Of a stretch of 64,000 nt of DNA, positions 10,476 to 21,298 are shown piece by piece. The DNA is taken from assembly GCA_928212115.1 (NCBI GenBank), contig CAKMRJ010005523.1:146014190-146078189 (forward strand), written 5' to 3'. Below the pieces are notes generated by a model, which was given only the letters and a program-made list of their open reading frames with translations, ran no database searches and was not told the origin of the DNA. The first letter of the stretch is position 1. Each line of letters starts with the position of its first letter. Made by a program: the position numbers and the translations under genes. Source of the stretch: Lactuca virosa. Its lineage: Eukaryota > Streptophyta > Magnoliopsida > Asterales > Asteraceae.

Positions 10476-13366
10476 ATGGAGAACGGCTCAAGATCAAAAA
10501 GAGACGAAGAGTTTGACTGGTTGTTCATCAGTCAAAACCCTACAAATTCCTTTCAGCCGTCACCCGCCACCGTGAACGGCGGATCCGGATCATCCGCTAT
10601 GGGCTCTACTTCTTCCATGCGGCCTGTAAACCACAACGATGGGTTTCTTGTTGATCACGGCGTTCTCTCTTTCCAAAACAAACAACAACAACATCAACAG
10701 CTGCCGGCGGCGATGGGAGTCAATCCAGTCCGTTCGATTTTGAACCATCGTGATCGGTATCCGCCGTTGTTGCCTGATTTTATTGAGTACAATCCCTACG
10801 AATACGATCACTCCTGCAACAGTTGCGATCAGTTGTACTGCGCCGGTGATATCATTCCCGGATTTCAAAGCTATGGTTACCGATCACCGCTTAGTGGTTT
10901 CCCAGAAACCCAATACGACCGGAATCTTGAAATCGATTTCAGCCGATTTAATATATCGTCACCAAACCACCACCAGATACCGCCGTACTTGCCGTCTCCT
11001 TCAACCCTTCCGGCCTCTGATATCAGAAACAACTCCTTCGTCTATACTCAACTGCGAGCTCCAGTAACCCGGAAAAACACCGGCTGCAACGATATCTGCT
11101 GTAATCCCCACCGGAGAGATCAGAATCAAAGCTTGGTGGTTGAAAACACTAATCGCTCTAGAGATTGGATTAGCGCTTACGAGTTACAAAACCCTAATAA
11201 CAACAACCCTTTTTCCCGGCAACAAGAAAGTCGGCGACCTAGGTTTCCGGCGAGTTTGAAGGATATGAGAGGGTTGATATATTTGGTGGCTAAAGATCAA
11301 GAAGGGTGTCAGTTCTTGCAGAATAAATGTGAAGAAGGAAAGCCCGAAGAAATTGAGATGATTTTTAATGAAATTAAAGATCATATTCGTGAATTAATGG
11401 TGGATGCTTCCATGAATTATCTTGCTCAGAAGCTTTTCAAAGCGATCAACGAGAGACAATTGACTCACATTGTTGTTACTCTTATCAGTGATAATGGAAA
11501 TCTCACTTCTATCTGCCTCAATTCTCATGGGTATATATTAATTTATTAATTTGATTAATTATCAGTTTTTTTTATAAAATTTATTATATTAATTGGTTTT
11601 CATTAATTTCAGGACTCGAGCTATGCAGAAATTGATTGAACTTCTTACCACTTTAGAACAGCGATCTTTAATAGTTTCAGCACTTAAAAGGATCACTGTC
11701 ACTTTGTCTAAGAACACCAATGGCCATCATGTCATTCAAAATTGCTTGAAATTGTTCCATGTTAATGAATGTCAGGTATATATATCACATATATGATTAA
11801 TTATTTACTTTTTGCAATTATTTTTAGGTCAAATTTCAGGGAATATAGCAATGTAGTTTACCATGTACACCATATTTTTAATCATAATAGCAACTGTTTG
11901 ACATAATTTAGTAAAAAAAGAAAAAGAAAATTGAAGTTACTATTATAAAAAAAAAAGTACTCAATTTGCCATTATGGTTTATATTTTATGGGTAAAATAC
12001 ACGAGTATATATGTTGTTATCAAGTGTAGACGTTGCTATTATGGCATTGTACCTTATACTTTTCTGTATAGATAATAGCAAGGTACATTATTTTTATCTA
12101 CATGCATTCTGCTATAGTAAAAAATGTTAGTACCTTGGTATTATGAGCAAGGAATTGTAAGTACATATATATTGTTGTTATCTTTAAAAAAAAATGTAAA
12201 AAAATTGGAAGTATATAGGTTGCCATTATGGTTACTTATTGTTAGTTTGAGTAAATAATACAATTATGATTTCAATTGTAAGTAAATATATGTAAAATAT
12301 TCGTATTTTGAGTATAAAATAAAGTATATTGTCTATACTTGTAAAAACAGTAAACCTTATTTCATTGCATGTAGCCAATTCTGGATGTGGTAGCTGATAA
12401 CTGTATCGACATTGCTACCGATAAAAGTGGATGTTGCGTGTTACAACAATGTGTATCACTTGCGGTTGGAGTAACTAAAGACCGTCTCATTTCTCCAATT
12501 ATAGAGAATTCACTTCATCTATCCGAACATCCTTATGGGTAATTTGTTTTACTCTCTCTTTTTTCTTTTTGTGTATATTCGATCTTGTTAATACTTTATT
12601 GTAATTGTTTATATATAAATATTATATATTACTATAAATTTTCAGGAATTATGTAGTGCAACATATACTAGGCATGCAAATACCAGAAGCAACGGGTGAA
12701 ATTTTAAGGAGGCTTTCTGGTAACTTTGTGTCATTGGGGATGAACAAGTTTGCGAGTAATGTAGTTGAGAAGTTTTTGAAGGATGCTTCTGATGATGTGG
12801 TGATTGCTATCAATAGGGAGTTTATAAACAGTCATAACTTTTTGTCGTTGATTACACATCCATTTGGGAACTATGTTGCACAATCGGCTTTACACACTGC
12901 CAAGGTTAGTTTTGTCTTTAAAGATTTAATTTCGAAACTTTATACTTCATGAGATAAATTAATTGGCCAAATTCCAAAAAATTGCAAGTTTAGTCCGAAA
13001 TTTCATATTGTCCCAATGTTGTTCTTTAAGTTTATATTTTGATGTGGATATGATCCCTAATGACTATCATATGTTATACTGAACTTGTGATTTTGAATAA
13101 ATCACATGAACCATGTCATTGAAATACAAATTTAAGAACTAACGTTGAAACAATTTTAAATGTTGAAGTGAAGTGATTTTGAGTGAAGCACAACACACAA
13201 AATTTCTAATTTACTCTTGATTATATATATAATGAAGGATGGCATTTTGGAGACGATGATTAATAAAATTCAGAAAGAGTATGCGTCTTTACACAGTCAT
13301 CCACACGGAAAGAGGGTTCTTGCATTGGCTAGAAGCAGTAGGCCGAAAGTGCCAGGTCATCAATGA
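10476..13366 (+). CDS. Pumilio/PUF-family RNA-binding protein, five exons, 589 aa
   Basis: Sequence-specific 3'-UTR-binding regulator of mRNA stability and translation, expected in the cytoplasm. Exons are 10476-11530, 11613-11775, 12375-12538, 12646-12904 and 13238-13366; all introns are GT-AG and joining them gives one unbroken frame. The ATG at 10476 (MENGSRSK) is preferred to 10449 because the N-terminus is then the acidic MENG..DEEFDWL type. The N-terminal ~265 residues are low-complexity (Gln, Pro, Asn). The C-terminal ~320 hold eight PUF repeats with RNA-contact triplets, repeat 1 to 8: GCQFLQ, MNYLAQ, GTRAMQ, GHHVIQ, GCCVLQ, GNYVVQ, ASNVVE, GNYVAQ. It is closest, from memory, to the plant APUM7-12 type. 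It is the only apparently intact gene here. Confidence 0.93.
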
Positions 13367-14127
13367 TGAAGATGTTTGTTGTGCCACGTCACCACTTGTT
13401 CATGGATGTTGTGGAGTACGTACTAGGAAGTGTTGAAGGGATTGAAGCTAGGGTTTGTTATATGATATATGTTGGTATTATAGGTATTATTATGATCTAG
13501 GTTGTTTTGTCGTATTATTATCTAGGTTGTTTTATCGTATTCTGCTCTTTGAACGTATATAGGGCAAATATGGATATATTAAGTATTAACGTACACAATA
13601 AGTGGTGCATGTTGGTGTTATGTGGTTTAGTATAATATATATAATATTCGTATTGATGGAGGTGTTATTATATATATAGTGTGCTATTATAGATTTTTAT
13701 GCATGCTGTTTGATTCTGAGATCATGAAATATCATGAATGTTTACGTATGTGAACGTATAATTTTCAATTTGGCTATATAAAATAGTGCAAGTTTCATAT
13801 AATTGTGATTAGTTATCTAGGAAAAGTTTGTTAAACCAAATATATCTAATAATCACCGATAATTATTGATTTGTTTGCAACCTTTGTTGAAATGGATAAC
13901 ATATATTGTTAATTCAAATTTATAATATAATCACCAAAAACTATTAAATTTGACTACATTAATTCTTCATTTTTGTACTCTAATATAATAAAAAATGTCA
14001 AAATTTCTCAGTAGTCATTTTTCATGTTTTTATTATTAAAAATGTCAAAATTTATCATTTTTATGTTCTAAAAATATATATATTGATATCTAACTACAAA
14101 TTTTAAGAAGACGGCTCTAAATTTTTT

Positions 14128-14132
<5 letters not shown>
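13367..14132. other. 3' flank of the Pumilio gene, no gene seen
   Basis: Contains the likely 3' UTR (about 13367-13700, with a repeated TATCTAGGTTGTTTT.TCGTAT word) and AT-rich sequence up to the microsatellite. No coding signal is seen. Confidence 0.5.

Positions 14133-14218
<86 letters not shown>
14133..14218. repeat. (TA)n microsatellite at the left end of the MULE
   Basis: About 43 TA units lie directly outside the left terminal inverted repeat. The frame reading Tyr-Ile repeats here is not a gene. Confidence 0.95.
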
Positions 14219-14220
<2 letters not shown>

Positions 14221-14221
14221 C

Positions 14222-14261
14222 GTTCAATCGAGAACATTTTTCCCGAGAACATTTGAGAACA
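14222..14261 (+). repeat. Left terminal inverted repeat of the MULE
   Basis: Starts GTTCAATCGAGAACATTTTT and continues CCCGAGAACATTTGAGAACA. The reverse complement of 43473-43514 matches it over about 40 bases with a few differences (GTTCCAATGAGAACATTTTT, then CCCGTGAGAACATTTGAGAG). Confidence 0.85.
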
Positions 14262-15346
14262 AAAGTTACATTTTAATTTTTCAAGGTGACATAATTGTAA
14301 ATAACTTAACAATTGGTTCCAATATATCACGTTTAAAAAATAAGGGGCTATAATCATTAAAAGGAATATAAACTGTTTCCAAACATACATTGTTGGGAAA
14401 CTCGATTTACGAAAACAAAACTCTCATTTTCTCTCAACAGAAAACCCTCGCTTCTCTCCAACATTTCATCAATTTTCAAATATTTTCAACGAAAACGAAG
14501 AAAATGTCGTCAAAAACAGGGAAAACGCCATCAAAAGCTTCATCGAAAGGTATCACAACGCATATTTGACGTTTTTTTGCTAAATATCACTCGATTTCAT
14601 GATTATCAACTTTTTTTTTTGATGAATATCACTTGATTTTCGAGTTTTCCTACTGTTAGTTTCATCAATATACAGGAAATCGGCATTATTCAAAAAAAAA
14701 AAAAAATTTTGAAATCAAACCCTAGTTTCGATGTCGAACAATTTACTATAGTTTTCTCTTAAATAACACTCAGTTTTACTAGTATTAACGTTTAATTTAT
14801 TGATTTAGTGTTCTGTTATTCATTTATTGTGTAAATAAAGTTGGTTTGTGTAAACGTTTGAGAAAAAACATTCCACAAAGATGATAGATCCAAAAAACAG
14901 AAATGAAGGTGATAAATCATATGACTATGTTCAATCATATATGATTTGCTGATGAAGTCTTACTTATAATGAACGTTTGCAATCATATATGATTTGTTGA
15001 TGTTATAATCTCGAAAATGATTGAATCACATGTGATTATATTTATACATAGAACAAAGATTGAATCACATGTGATCACAATCTATATAAACAATATATTA
15101 TTTATTTTTCATGACTTTTAATAATCATATATGATTTTCTTATAATACATCTATTTGTATATCTCAGAAACCAATAAAGAGCAGCCAAAACATAAAGAAA
15201 CGACTACTCAAAAATTTACAAAAGCAACAGCAAGAAGACAAACTCAAAATGGTAACAATTAAATTATTCAATAATCAGTTCTGATTCATATATTTTATGT
15301 GTATAATCAAATATGATTTTCTAATTATATATGTATTTTTTTTCAG

Positions 15347-16750
15347 AAAAAAACAAAGAAAAGCCTACACATGTGATTATATATATTAATATATATCAAT
15401 AATCCAAAACGATTCAGAAAAGACATATGATACTCACTTGTGATTGGATTTGTATGTTTGTATTAGAGATTCTAATCATATGTGATTAAACAATATTTTA
15501 GGATTGTTAATAACATGTGATTAACATATAATTATATACATAAACATGCTTTCAATCATATGTGATTTTTATTAAATACACAAAACAGATTCAATCACAT
15601 GGAATTAAAATCTGTTATGAACACCTTATGCTTTTGTTTTAATCATATATGGTTTTCTAATTATATTTGAATTTATATAATTTCAGAACAAAACATAGAA
15701 GTGCCTAAAGAGAAACAACCAAGAAAATCACCAAGAAAGACAGCTGAAAAGGTATATTTCAATCACAAATGATTATAAATATATATTAATATATATCAGT
15801 AATCCAAAACAATTCATAAAAGACATATGATACTCACTGGTGATTGGATTTGTATGTTTGTATTAGAGATTCTAATCACATGTGATTAAACAGTATTTTA
15901 GGATTGTTAATAACATGTGATTAACATATGATTATATACATAAACATGCTTTCAATCATATGTGATTTTTATTAAATACACAAAACAGATTCAATCACAT
16001 GGGATTAAAATCTGTTATGAAAACCTTATGCTTTTGTTTTAATCATATATGGTTTTTCTAATTCTATTTGAATTTATATAATTTCAGAAAAAAACATAGA
16101 AGTGCCTAAAGAGAAACAACCAAGAAAATCACCAAGAAAGACAGCTGAAAAAGGTATATTTCAATCACAAATGATTATATATATTAATATATATCAGTAA
16201 TCCAAAACAATTCATAAAAGACATATGATACTCACTTGTGATTGGATTTGTATGTTTGTATTGGAGATTCTAATCACATGTGATTAAACAATATTTTAGG
16301 ATTGTTAATAACATGTGATTAACATATGATTATATACATAAACATGCTTTCAATCATATGTGATTTTTATTAAATACACAAAACAGATTCAATCACATGG
16401 GATTAAAATCTGTTATGAAAACCTTATGCTTTTGTTTTAATCATATATGGTTTTCTAATTCTATTTGAATTTATATAATTTCAGAACAAAACATAGAAGT
16501 GCCTAAAGGGAAACAACCAAGAAAATCACCAAGAAAGACATCTGAAAAAGGTATATTTCAATCACAAATGATTATATATATTAATATATATCAATAATCC
16601 AAAACAATTCATAAAAGACCTATGATACTCACTTGTGATTGGATTTGTATGTTTGTATTAAAGATGCTAATCACATGTGATTAAACAATATTTTAGGATT
16701 GTTAATAACATGTGATTAACAAATGATTATATACATAAACATCCTAAAAT
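15347..16750 (+). repeat. Tandem repeat of about 400 bp carrying a 66-bp exon (copy A)
   Basis: Three clear units and two partial ones. Exon starts are 15687, 16088 and 16485 (spacing 401 and 397). Each exon encodes EQNIEVPKEKQPRKSPRKTAEK-like sequence with a basic PRKSPRK core, in phase 1-1, so extra units do not break the frame. The first unit is one base short at its donor end (65 bp). A degenerate exon start is visible at 15347. Intron parts also repeat, with about six palindromes per unit. Confidence 0.9.
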
Positions 16751-18373
16751 CTGATTAACTGACATTGTGATTAGAATCTCTGATACACACAAGCAAATCC
16801 AATCATAAAGGAATATGTTTTATTATAAATATTGTATGCTTTATTTATCATGACTTGTTTCAATCATATGTGATTTATATCTATAAGTTATACACATTAT
16901 TTAAAAACAATATTCCTTCAATGACATGTGATTAAAATAGAGATTGAAAAATATATGCTTATTTATTAACTATTTGTATAATCATTTTTTATTTACTTAT
17001 TATGACTTCATTAACATCTTTTATAGGACCAGAGAAGAAAAACGAATCAAAAAAGAAAAGAAAAGCTGAAGATTCAGTTTCTGAAACAAAAGAGACTAAA
17101 AAAAGAAAGAAGAAGACTTTAAATAAGCATTTTGATACAATTAGAAATAGGTATAGCTTTCAATACAATCCAAAAAGATTGTGTAAAACAAATGGGATTT
17201 TCTTGATCTATTGAAAATGAAAATGACTGAAGTGCCAGGGACATTAAGCTGTTATGTTGTAGATAAATTTGATCCGACAAAAATGAAAATTGTTCTTCGG
17301 GAGGGGGTTGAGATTGATGTGACAAGAGAATCAGTGAATCAAATGCTAGGATTTCCTTTGGGAAAAAAATAGTTTTCAAAACTTCCATTTTGAAAAGAAA
17401 ATGATAAATGTTATGATGAATGGACTGAACAATTTCAAAACAAAAAAATGATCAGATTGCATGAAATTAAAGTGAACCTTGTCGCCTCGGACAATGCAGA
17501 TATGAACTTCCAGATGAACTTCATTGCTTTGTTGATCAACTCTCTTATAGAATCAAGCTCATGCGGAAAAGCAAACACATATCCCTTAAACTACATCATG
17601 AAGAATACAAACATAAGCAACATTGACTGGTGCTCCTACTTGCTTAATTGTTTGGTTAAAACAAAACAATCTTTTGATTCATCCAATCCAACAAGCAATT
17701 TTGTTGGACCATTTAGTGGTATGCTTTATAACATCTCTTTTGTTTAATAACATTTATAATCATATGTGGTTTAACAGTAAAATGTTTTAAATCACATATG
17801 ATTATAAATACATAATAGGTTAATCACATGTGATTATAATAACAAATATTTCTTTTTTTCCAGTTGCTTTATGTAGATAGAGTCCATTGCAGTGTAGTTA
17901 TTGCTGAAAGAAAACGTCCAGTTATCTGTCACTGGACATCAGAAAAAATGAAGCTTAGAGAAATTTATGAAAAAGAAATCGTCAAGCAATTTGGTACAGG
18001 AGATTTAAATGAAGATTTTGAAGATGTTGGAAGAGGAGGTAAATATTTATAGCAGTTATACAAAAAAATCTCATTATTTAACAGTTATAATGTTTAATGA
18101 TATATATTGCTAATATAAACTTCAAATTAATTCTGATTTAGGACTATGAACAAATGATTTTGATGAAGATTAGGAAAATCAATTTGTTGATTGAAAATGG
18201 AATCAATAACTTCCCAACAAGTGTAAGATTGAATCATTTGAAAAGTATGCTCGATGAATTTTTTAATGATGAAGATCAAATTGCTCAAGAAGACAACAAA
18301 AATAATGATGATGATGATGATGATGATGAAGATGACGAAGATGATGATGATGATGATGAAGATAATGACGATG

Positions 18374-18378
18374 TTAAA
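18374..18378. other. Target-site duplication of Ty3 element I (left copy)
   Basis: TTAAA precedes the LTR and is repeated at 28004-28008 after the other LTR. Five bases is the usual Ty3 length. Confidence 0.9.
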
Positions 18379-19127
18379 TGTAACGCCCTGTTCCTGGTAT
18401 GCATTTAAAACATTATTTTTCTTCTTATTTTAGAAGCTACTCGACGAGTCAGTGGCCCTAACTCGTCTAGTAGAAGCGGGTCAGTACGTGGAGTTGGCGT
18501 GGCGACTGGGCGAGTCCTCCAGTCTGGACGAAGCCCTAATTTTTAGGGAGTGTACCCTATTTAAACCCCATTATAGCCCCTAACCAGCCTCCTTCACCTC
18601 TCAGAGACTTATTCCCGAAACCCTAGCCTCCTTGAAGTGTGTGTGAGTGATTTTTTTGCCCTTGTGAAGGATTCTTGGTGCATTGTTGAGCAAGAAGAAG
18701 AAGGAGAAGGTAGAAGAACTCAAGGAAGAAGAAGTAGATCCAGATTATACTCCTCTTTGGCCATCCTTTCTGGTAATAAAGCTTTCATCTTGGTTATTGT
18801 ATTGCTAGATCTAGTTTGTCCCCAAATTGATGGTTTTGAGCTCAAAAACTCCAAATCCCTAGTGATGAAGCTTTGTAATCAAGCCATATCTCAGATCTAG
18901 CCTCTCTTGAGTTCCAGGAGCTCAAGAAGGCCACCTTTTGGCAGCCATGGCCTTGTTCTAGACAAGTAACCCCCATTATAGCCAAGTTTAAGTGTTATTG
19001 CTTCATTGCATCATAGATACACGTAAAGTTAGCAACTTTACATGTTCAAATTGTCCCAGAAACCTAGATCTATGAATTGGATGCACTGAAACTGATTAGA
19101 ATCGACTGAATAGAATCTGCATGCAAA

Positions 19128-19535
19128 GGACTCGGCGAGTCAGGGTGCGAGTCTTAGATTCCCTGTTCAGTAGAGGCGAGTCTGTTTAGCGAGTGGAGTA
19201 AAGACTAAGTGAGTTAAGACATGGTTATGAGTGTAGAGGGACTCGGCGAGTCTACGCCCTGACTCGGCGAGTCCAAGACAATCTTCTTCCCACAAGAACA
19301 GACTCGATGAGTTGTTCATACAACTCGACGAGTCATAGACTGGACGTGTTCATATGATGAAGGAGGACTCGACGAGTTGTTCATACAACTCGACGAGTCA
19401 GATAAAGGTTGACTCGATGTTATTATAGAAGGAGAACTCGTCGAGTCTTCGCTAAACTCGACGAGTAGAGTCGGGAAAGGGAGTAGAAGGAAAGATAGGG
19501 ACTCGACGAGTTGGCGGCCCAACTCGGCGAGTTAG
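19128..19535. repeat. ACTCG-N-CGAGT palindrome array, 5' LTR of element I
   Basis: At least a dozen copies of ACTCGACGAGT, ACTCGGCGAGT and ACTCGTCGAGT or close relatives (self-complementary 5-base arms, one-base centre) are spaced by about 15-60 bases. The equivalent 3' LTR array is at about 26690-27110. Confidence 0.9.
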
Positions 19536-19837
19536 GTCAACGGATTGTTGACTTTGACCAGGGGTAAAATAGTCATTTTACCCTAAGATTAGTTATCAGT
19601 GTCTGATTAAGTGTCTTTTGGGAATTGTAGCCGGGGAGTTACCGGAGCAGCAGTTAGACAATTCCCGAGCAGCATTTCAGCAGCCAGCCTTTTGAGGTGA
19701 GTTTTCCTTCCAGTAGGAACGGGTCTACGACCACAATGCCGGCCCGTTTAGTTAGCAGTAGATCCGGATTACAGTCTGATGCAGTAGTTCAGTATGCTTG
19801 GTGTCTTTGTGATACAGGCATGGTATGTGTTATGTGT

Positions 19838-20045
19838 TCCGGACTATGGTCCGATGCAGTATATGCGTTCATATTATATGCTATGATTATGTTATGCTAT
19901 GTTCAGTCAGTTCCGGACTTCGGTCCGATGCAGTGGGCAAGGCCTTAGTCAGTTCCGGACTTCGGTCTGATGCAGTTCCGAACTTCGGTCCGATGCAGTG
20001 GGCAAGGCCCTAGTTAGTTCCGGACTTCGGTCCGATGCAGTGGGC
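19838..20045 (+). repeat. Array of UUCG-tetraloop hairpin units, 5' LTR of element I
   Basis: Repeated unit TTCCGGACTTCGGTCCGATG-CAG, often followed by TGGGCAAGGCC. CGGAC-TTCG-GTCCG forms a 5-bp stem closed by C(UUCG)G, an exceptionally stable RNA tetraloop. Copies start near 19838 (loop TATG), 19911, 19956, 19977 and 20018. Confidence 0.85.
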
Positions 20046-20379
20046 AAGGCCCAGTATGTGCTTTATATGTTATAGTATGGTATGTGGTAGTTTGGGGAGC
20101 TCACTAAGCTTCGTGCTTACAGTTTCAGTTTTGGTTTCAGGTACTTCAACTAGCAAAGGTAAGGGCTCGAGATGATGGCATGACACACCCCACAGTTTTT
20201 GCCTGGGAGTTAGACTCTGATATTTTGATATGATCTTGACACTAGTTTCGATTTGATAAATTTATTATGACATTTTGAGATACTTGATTCATGGTTTTTA
20301 ACTTTTAATATTTGATATTATGGTTTAGTAAAGTTTTCAAACAAAAATTTTTGGGTTGTATTTTTGGGATGTTACAAGT

Positions 20380-20392
20380 TGGTATCAGAGCC
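20380..20392 (+). other. Primer binding site of element I
   Basis: TGGTATCAGAGCC, three bases after the LTR end, complementary to initiator tRNA-Met. The leader that follows (to 21298) shows no coding signal. Confidence 0.92.
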
Positions 20393-21298
20393 TTGGTTTG
20401 AGGGATTCGGGCGCACTTCCGAGTGTGTCTGAACTCAAAGTAAGGAAGTGGTATAATGTTTTGAAAAGAAAAGAGTTTTAGAAAAGCAAAAAGAATTTTT
20501 TTTTGAAAGAAAAGAACTCTGAAAAGAGAAAAAGGGTGTGGTGCATGCAATCAGCCGAGCTCAAGTAAGTACTCCCAAATTATCCATACAAGTTTATGCT
20601 ATGTTATGATTATCAACTTTGTTAGAACAACATGCTAGATTAGGACTAAGGATCTAGGAAGGATGCCTTATGTGCATGTTATATGTGTTTCAGCTCTATG
20701 AAAACTGCATGCTAGTACAGAATTGTCAGTATTATAGCCAGAGTAGTATATGCTTGATTATGAGTACTCGATGCTCGAATGCTGCTTGCTTTGTGCTTTT
20801 AGGAAGTCTTAGTTATCTTTCACTAACTAGTAAATGAATATGTTACGTTACATATGGTGAGGACTAAATAATTTCAGAAGGTTAGGTCTAGCTCTATTGC
20901 GCAACTCTTGTTTGAGTCCAACCGTTGTAGGGTAGGATCTCTCATTCGGAGAATTATCTAGTCTTAGTGATATGTAATAGTATTCACGAGCTAGTTAGGG
21001 GGGAGGTAGCCGGGACTTCTTGTGTAGCTGATAGCAGAGAGTGGGTTGGTGATTACCCTAGGGCAAGCCTAGGACGAGAGTAGCAGAGAGCAGTGGTAGT
21101 AGAAGGGACTTGGTGGAGTCAAGGCAGTTCTTGAGGAAAGTACGGATAGATGTGGAAGGTTGTATGGGCCCGTACTACTGAAACCAGAGGATCAGTACTC
21201 GAATCAAGGAAGGCTGAGATGAGACCAGGAAACTTGTAGTAGTAGCGATCCCTCGAGATATATATGTATTCCTGACATTGTCATTATGTGTTTTCAGA

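Larger units (their letters stand above)
18379..20376 (+). mobile_element. 5' LTR of element I
   Basis: 1998 bp, TGTAACGCCC to GGATGTTACA. A TATTTAAA box at 18559-18566 suggests transcription begins about 18590, leaving roughly 1.8 kb of R-U5. It contains ACTCG-N-CGAGT palindromes at 18439 and 19128-19535, and UUCG hairpins at 19838-20040. It is 94 bp shorter than the 3' LTR because of collapses between repeated motifs. Open frames such as 18637-18900 recur in the 3' LTR simply because LTRs are duplicates. Confidence 0.95.

Noticed and set aside
14127..14390. 87-aa frame with Tyr-Ile repeats
   Set aside because: Translation of a TA microsatellite.
18637..18900. 87-aa frame conserved at 18637 and 26192 as a small gene
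   Set aside because: The two copies are the two LTRs of one element, so conservation is expected. In element II the region does not stay open.
19316..19522. 68-aa minus-strand Ser-rich frame repeated at 26892 and partly at 49645
   Set aside because: It is the ACTCG-N-CGAGT array read antisense; repetition comes from the LTRs.
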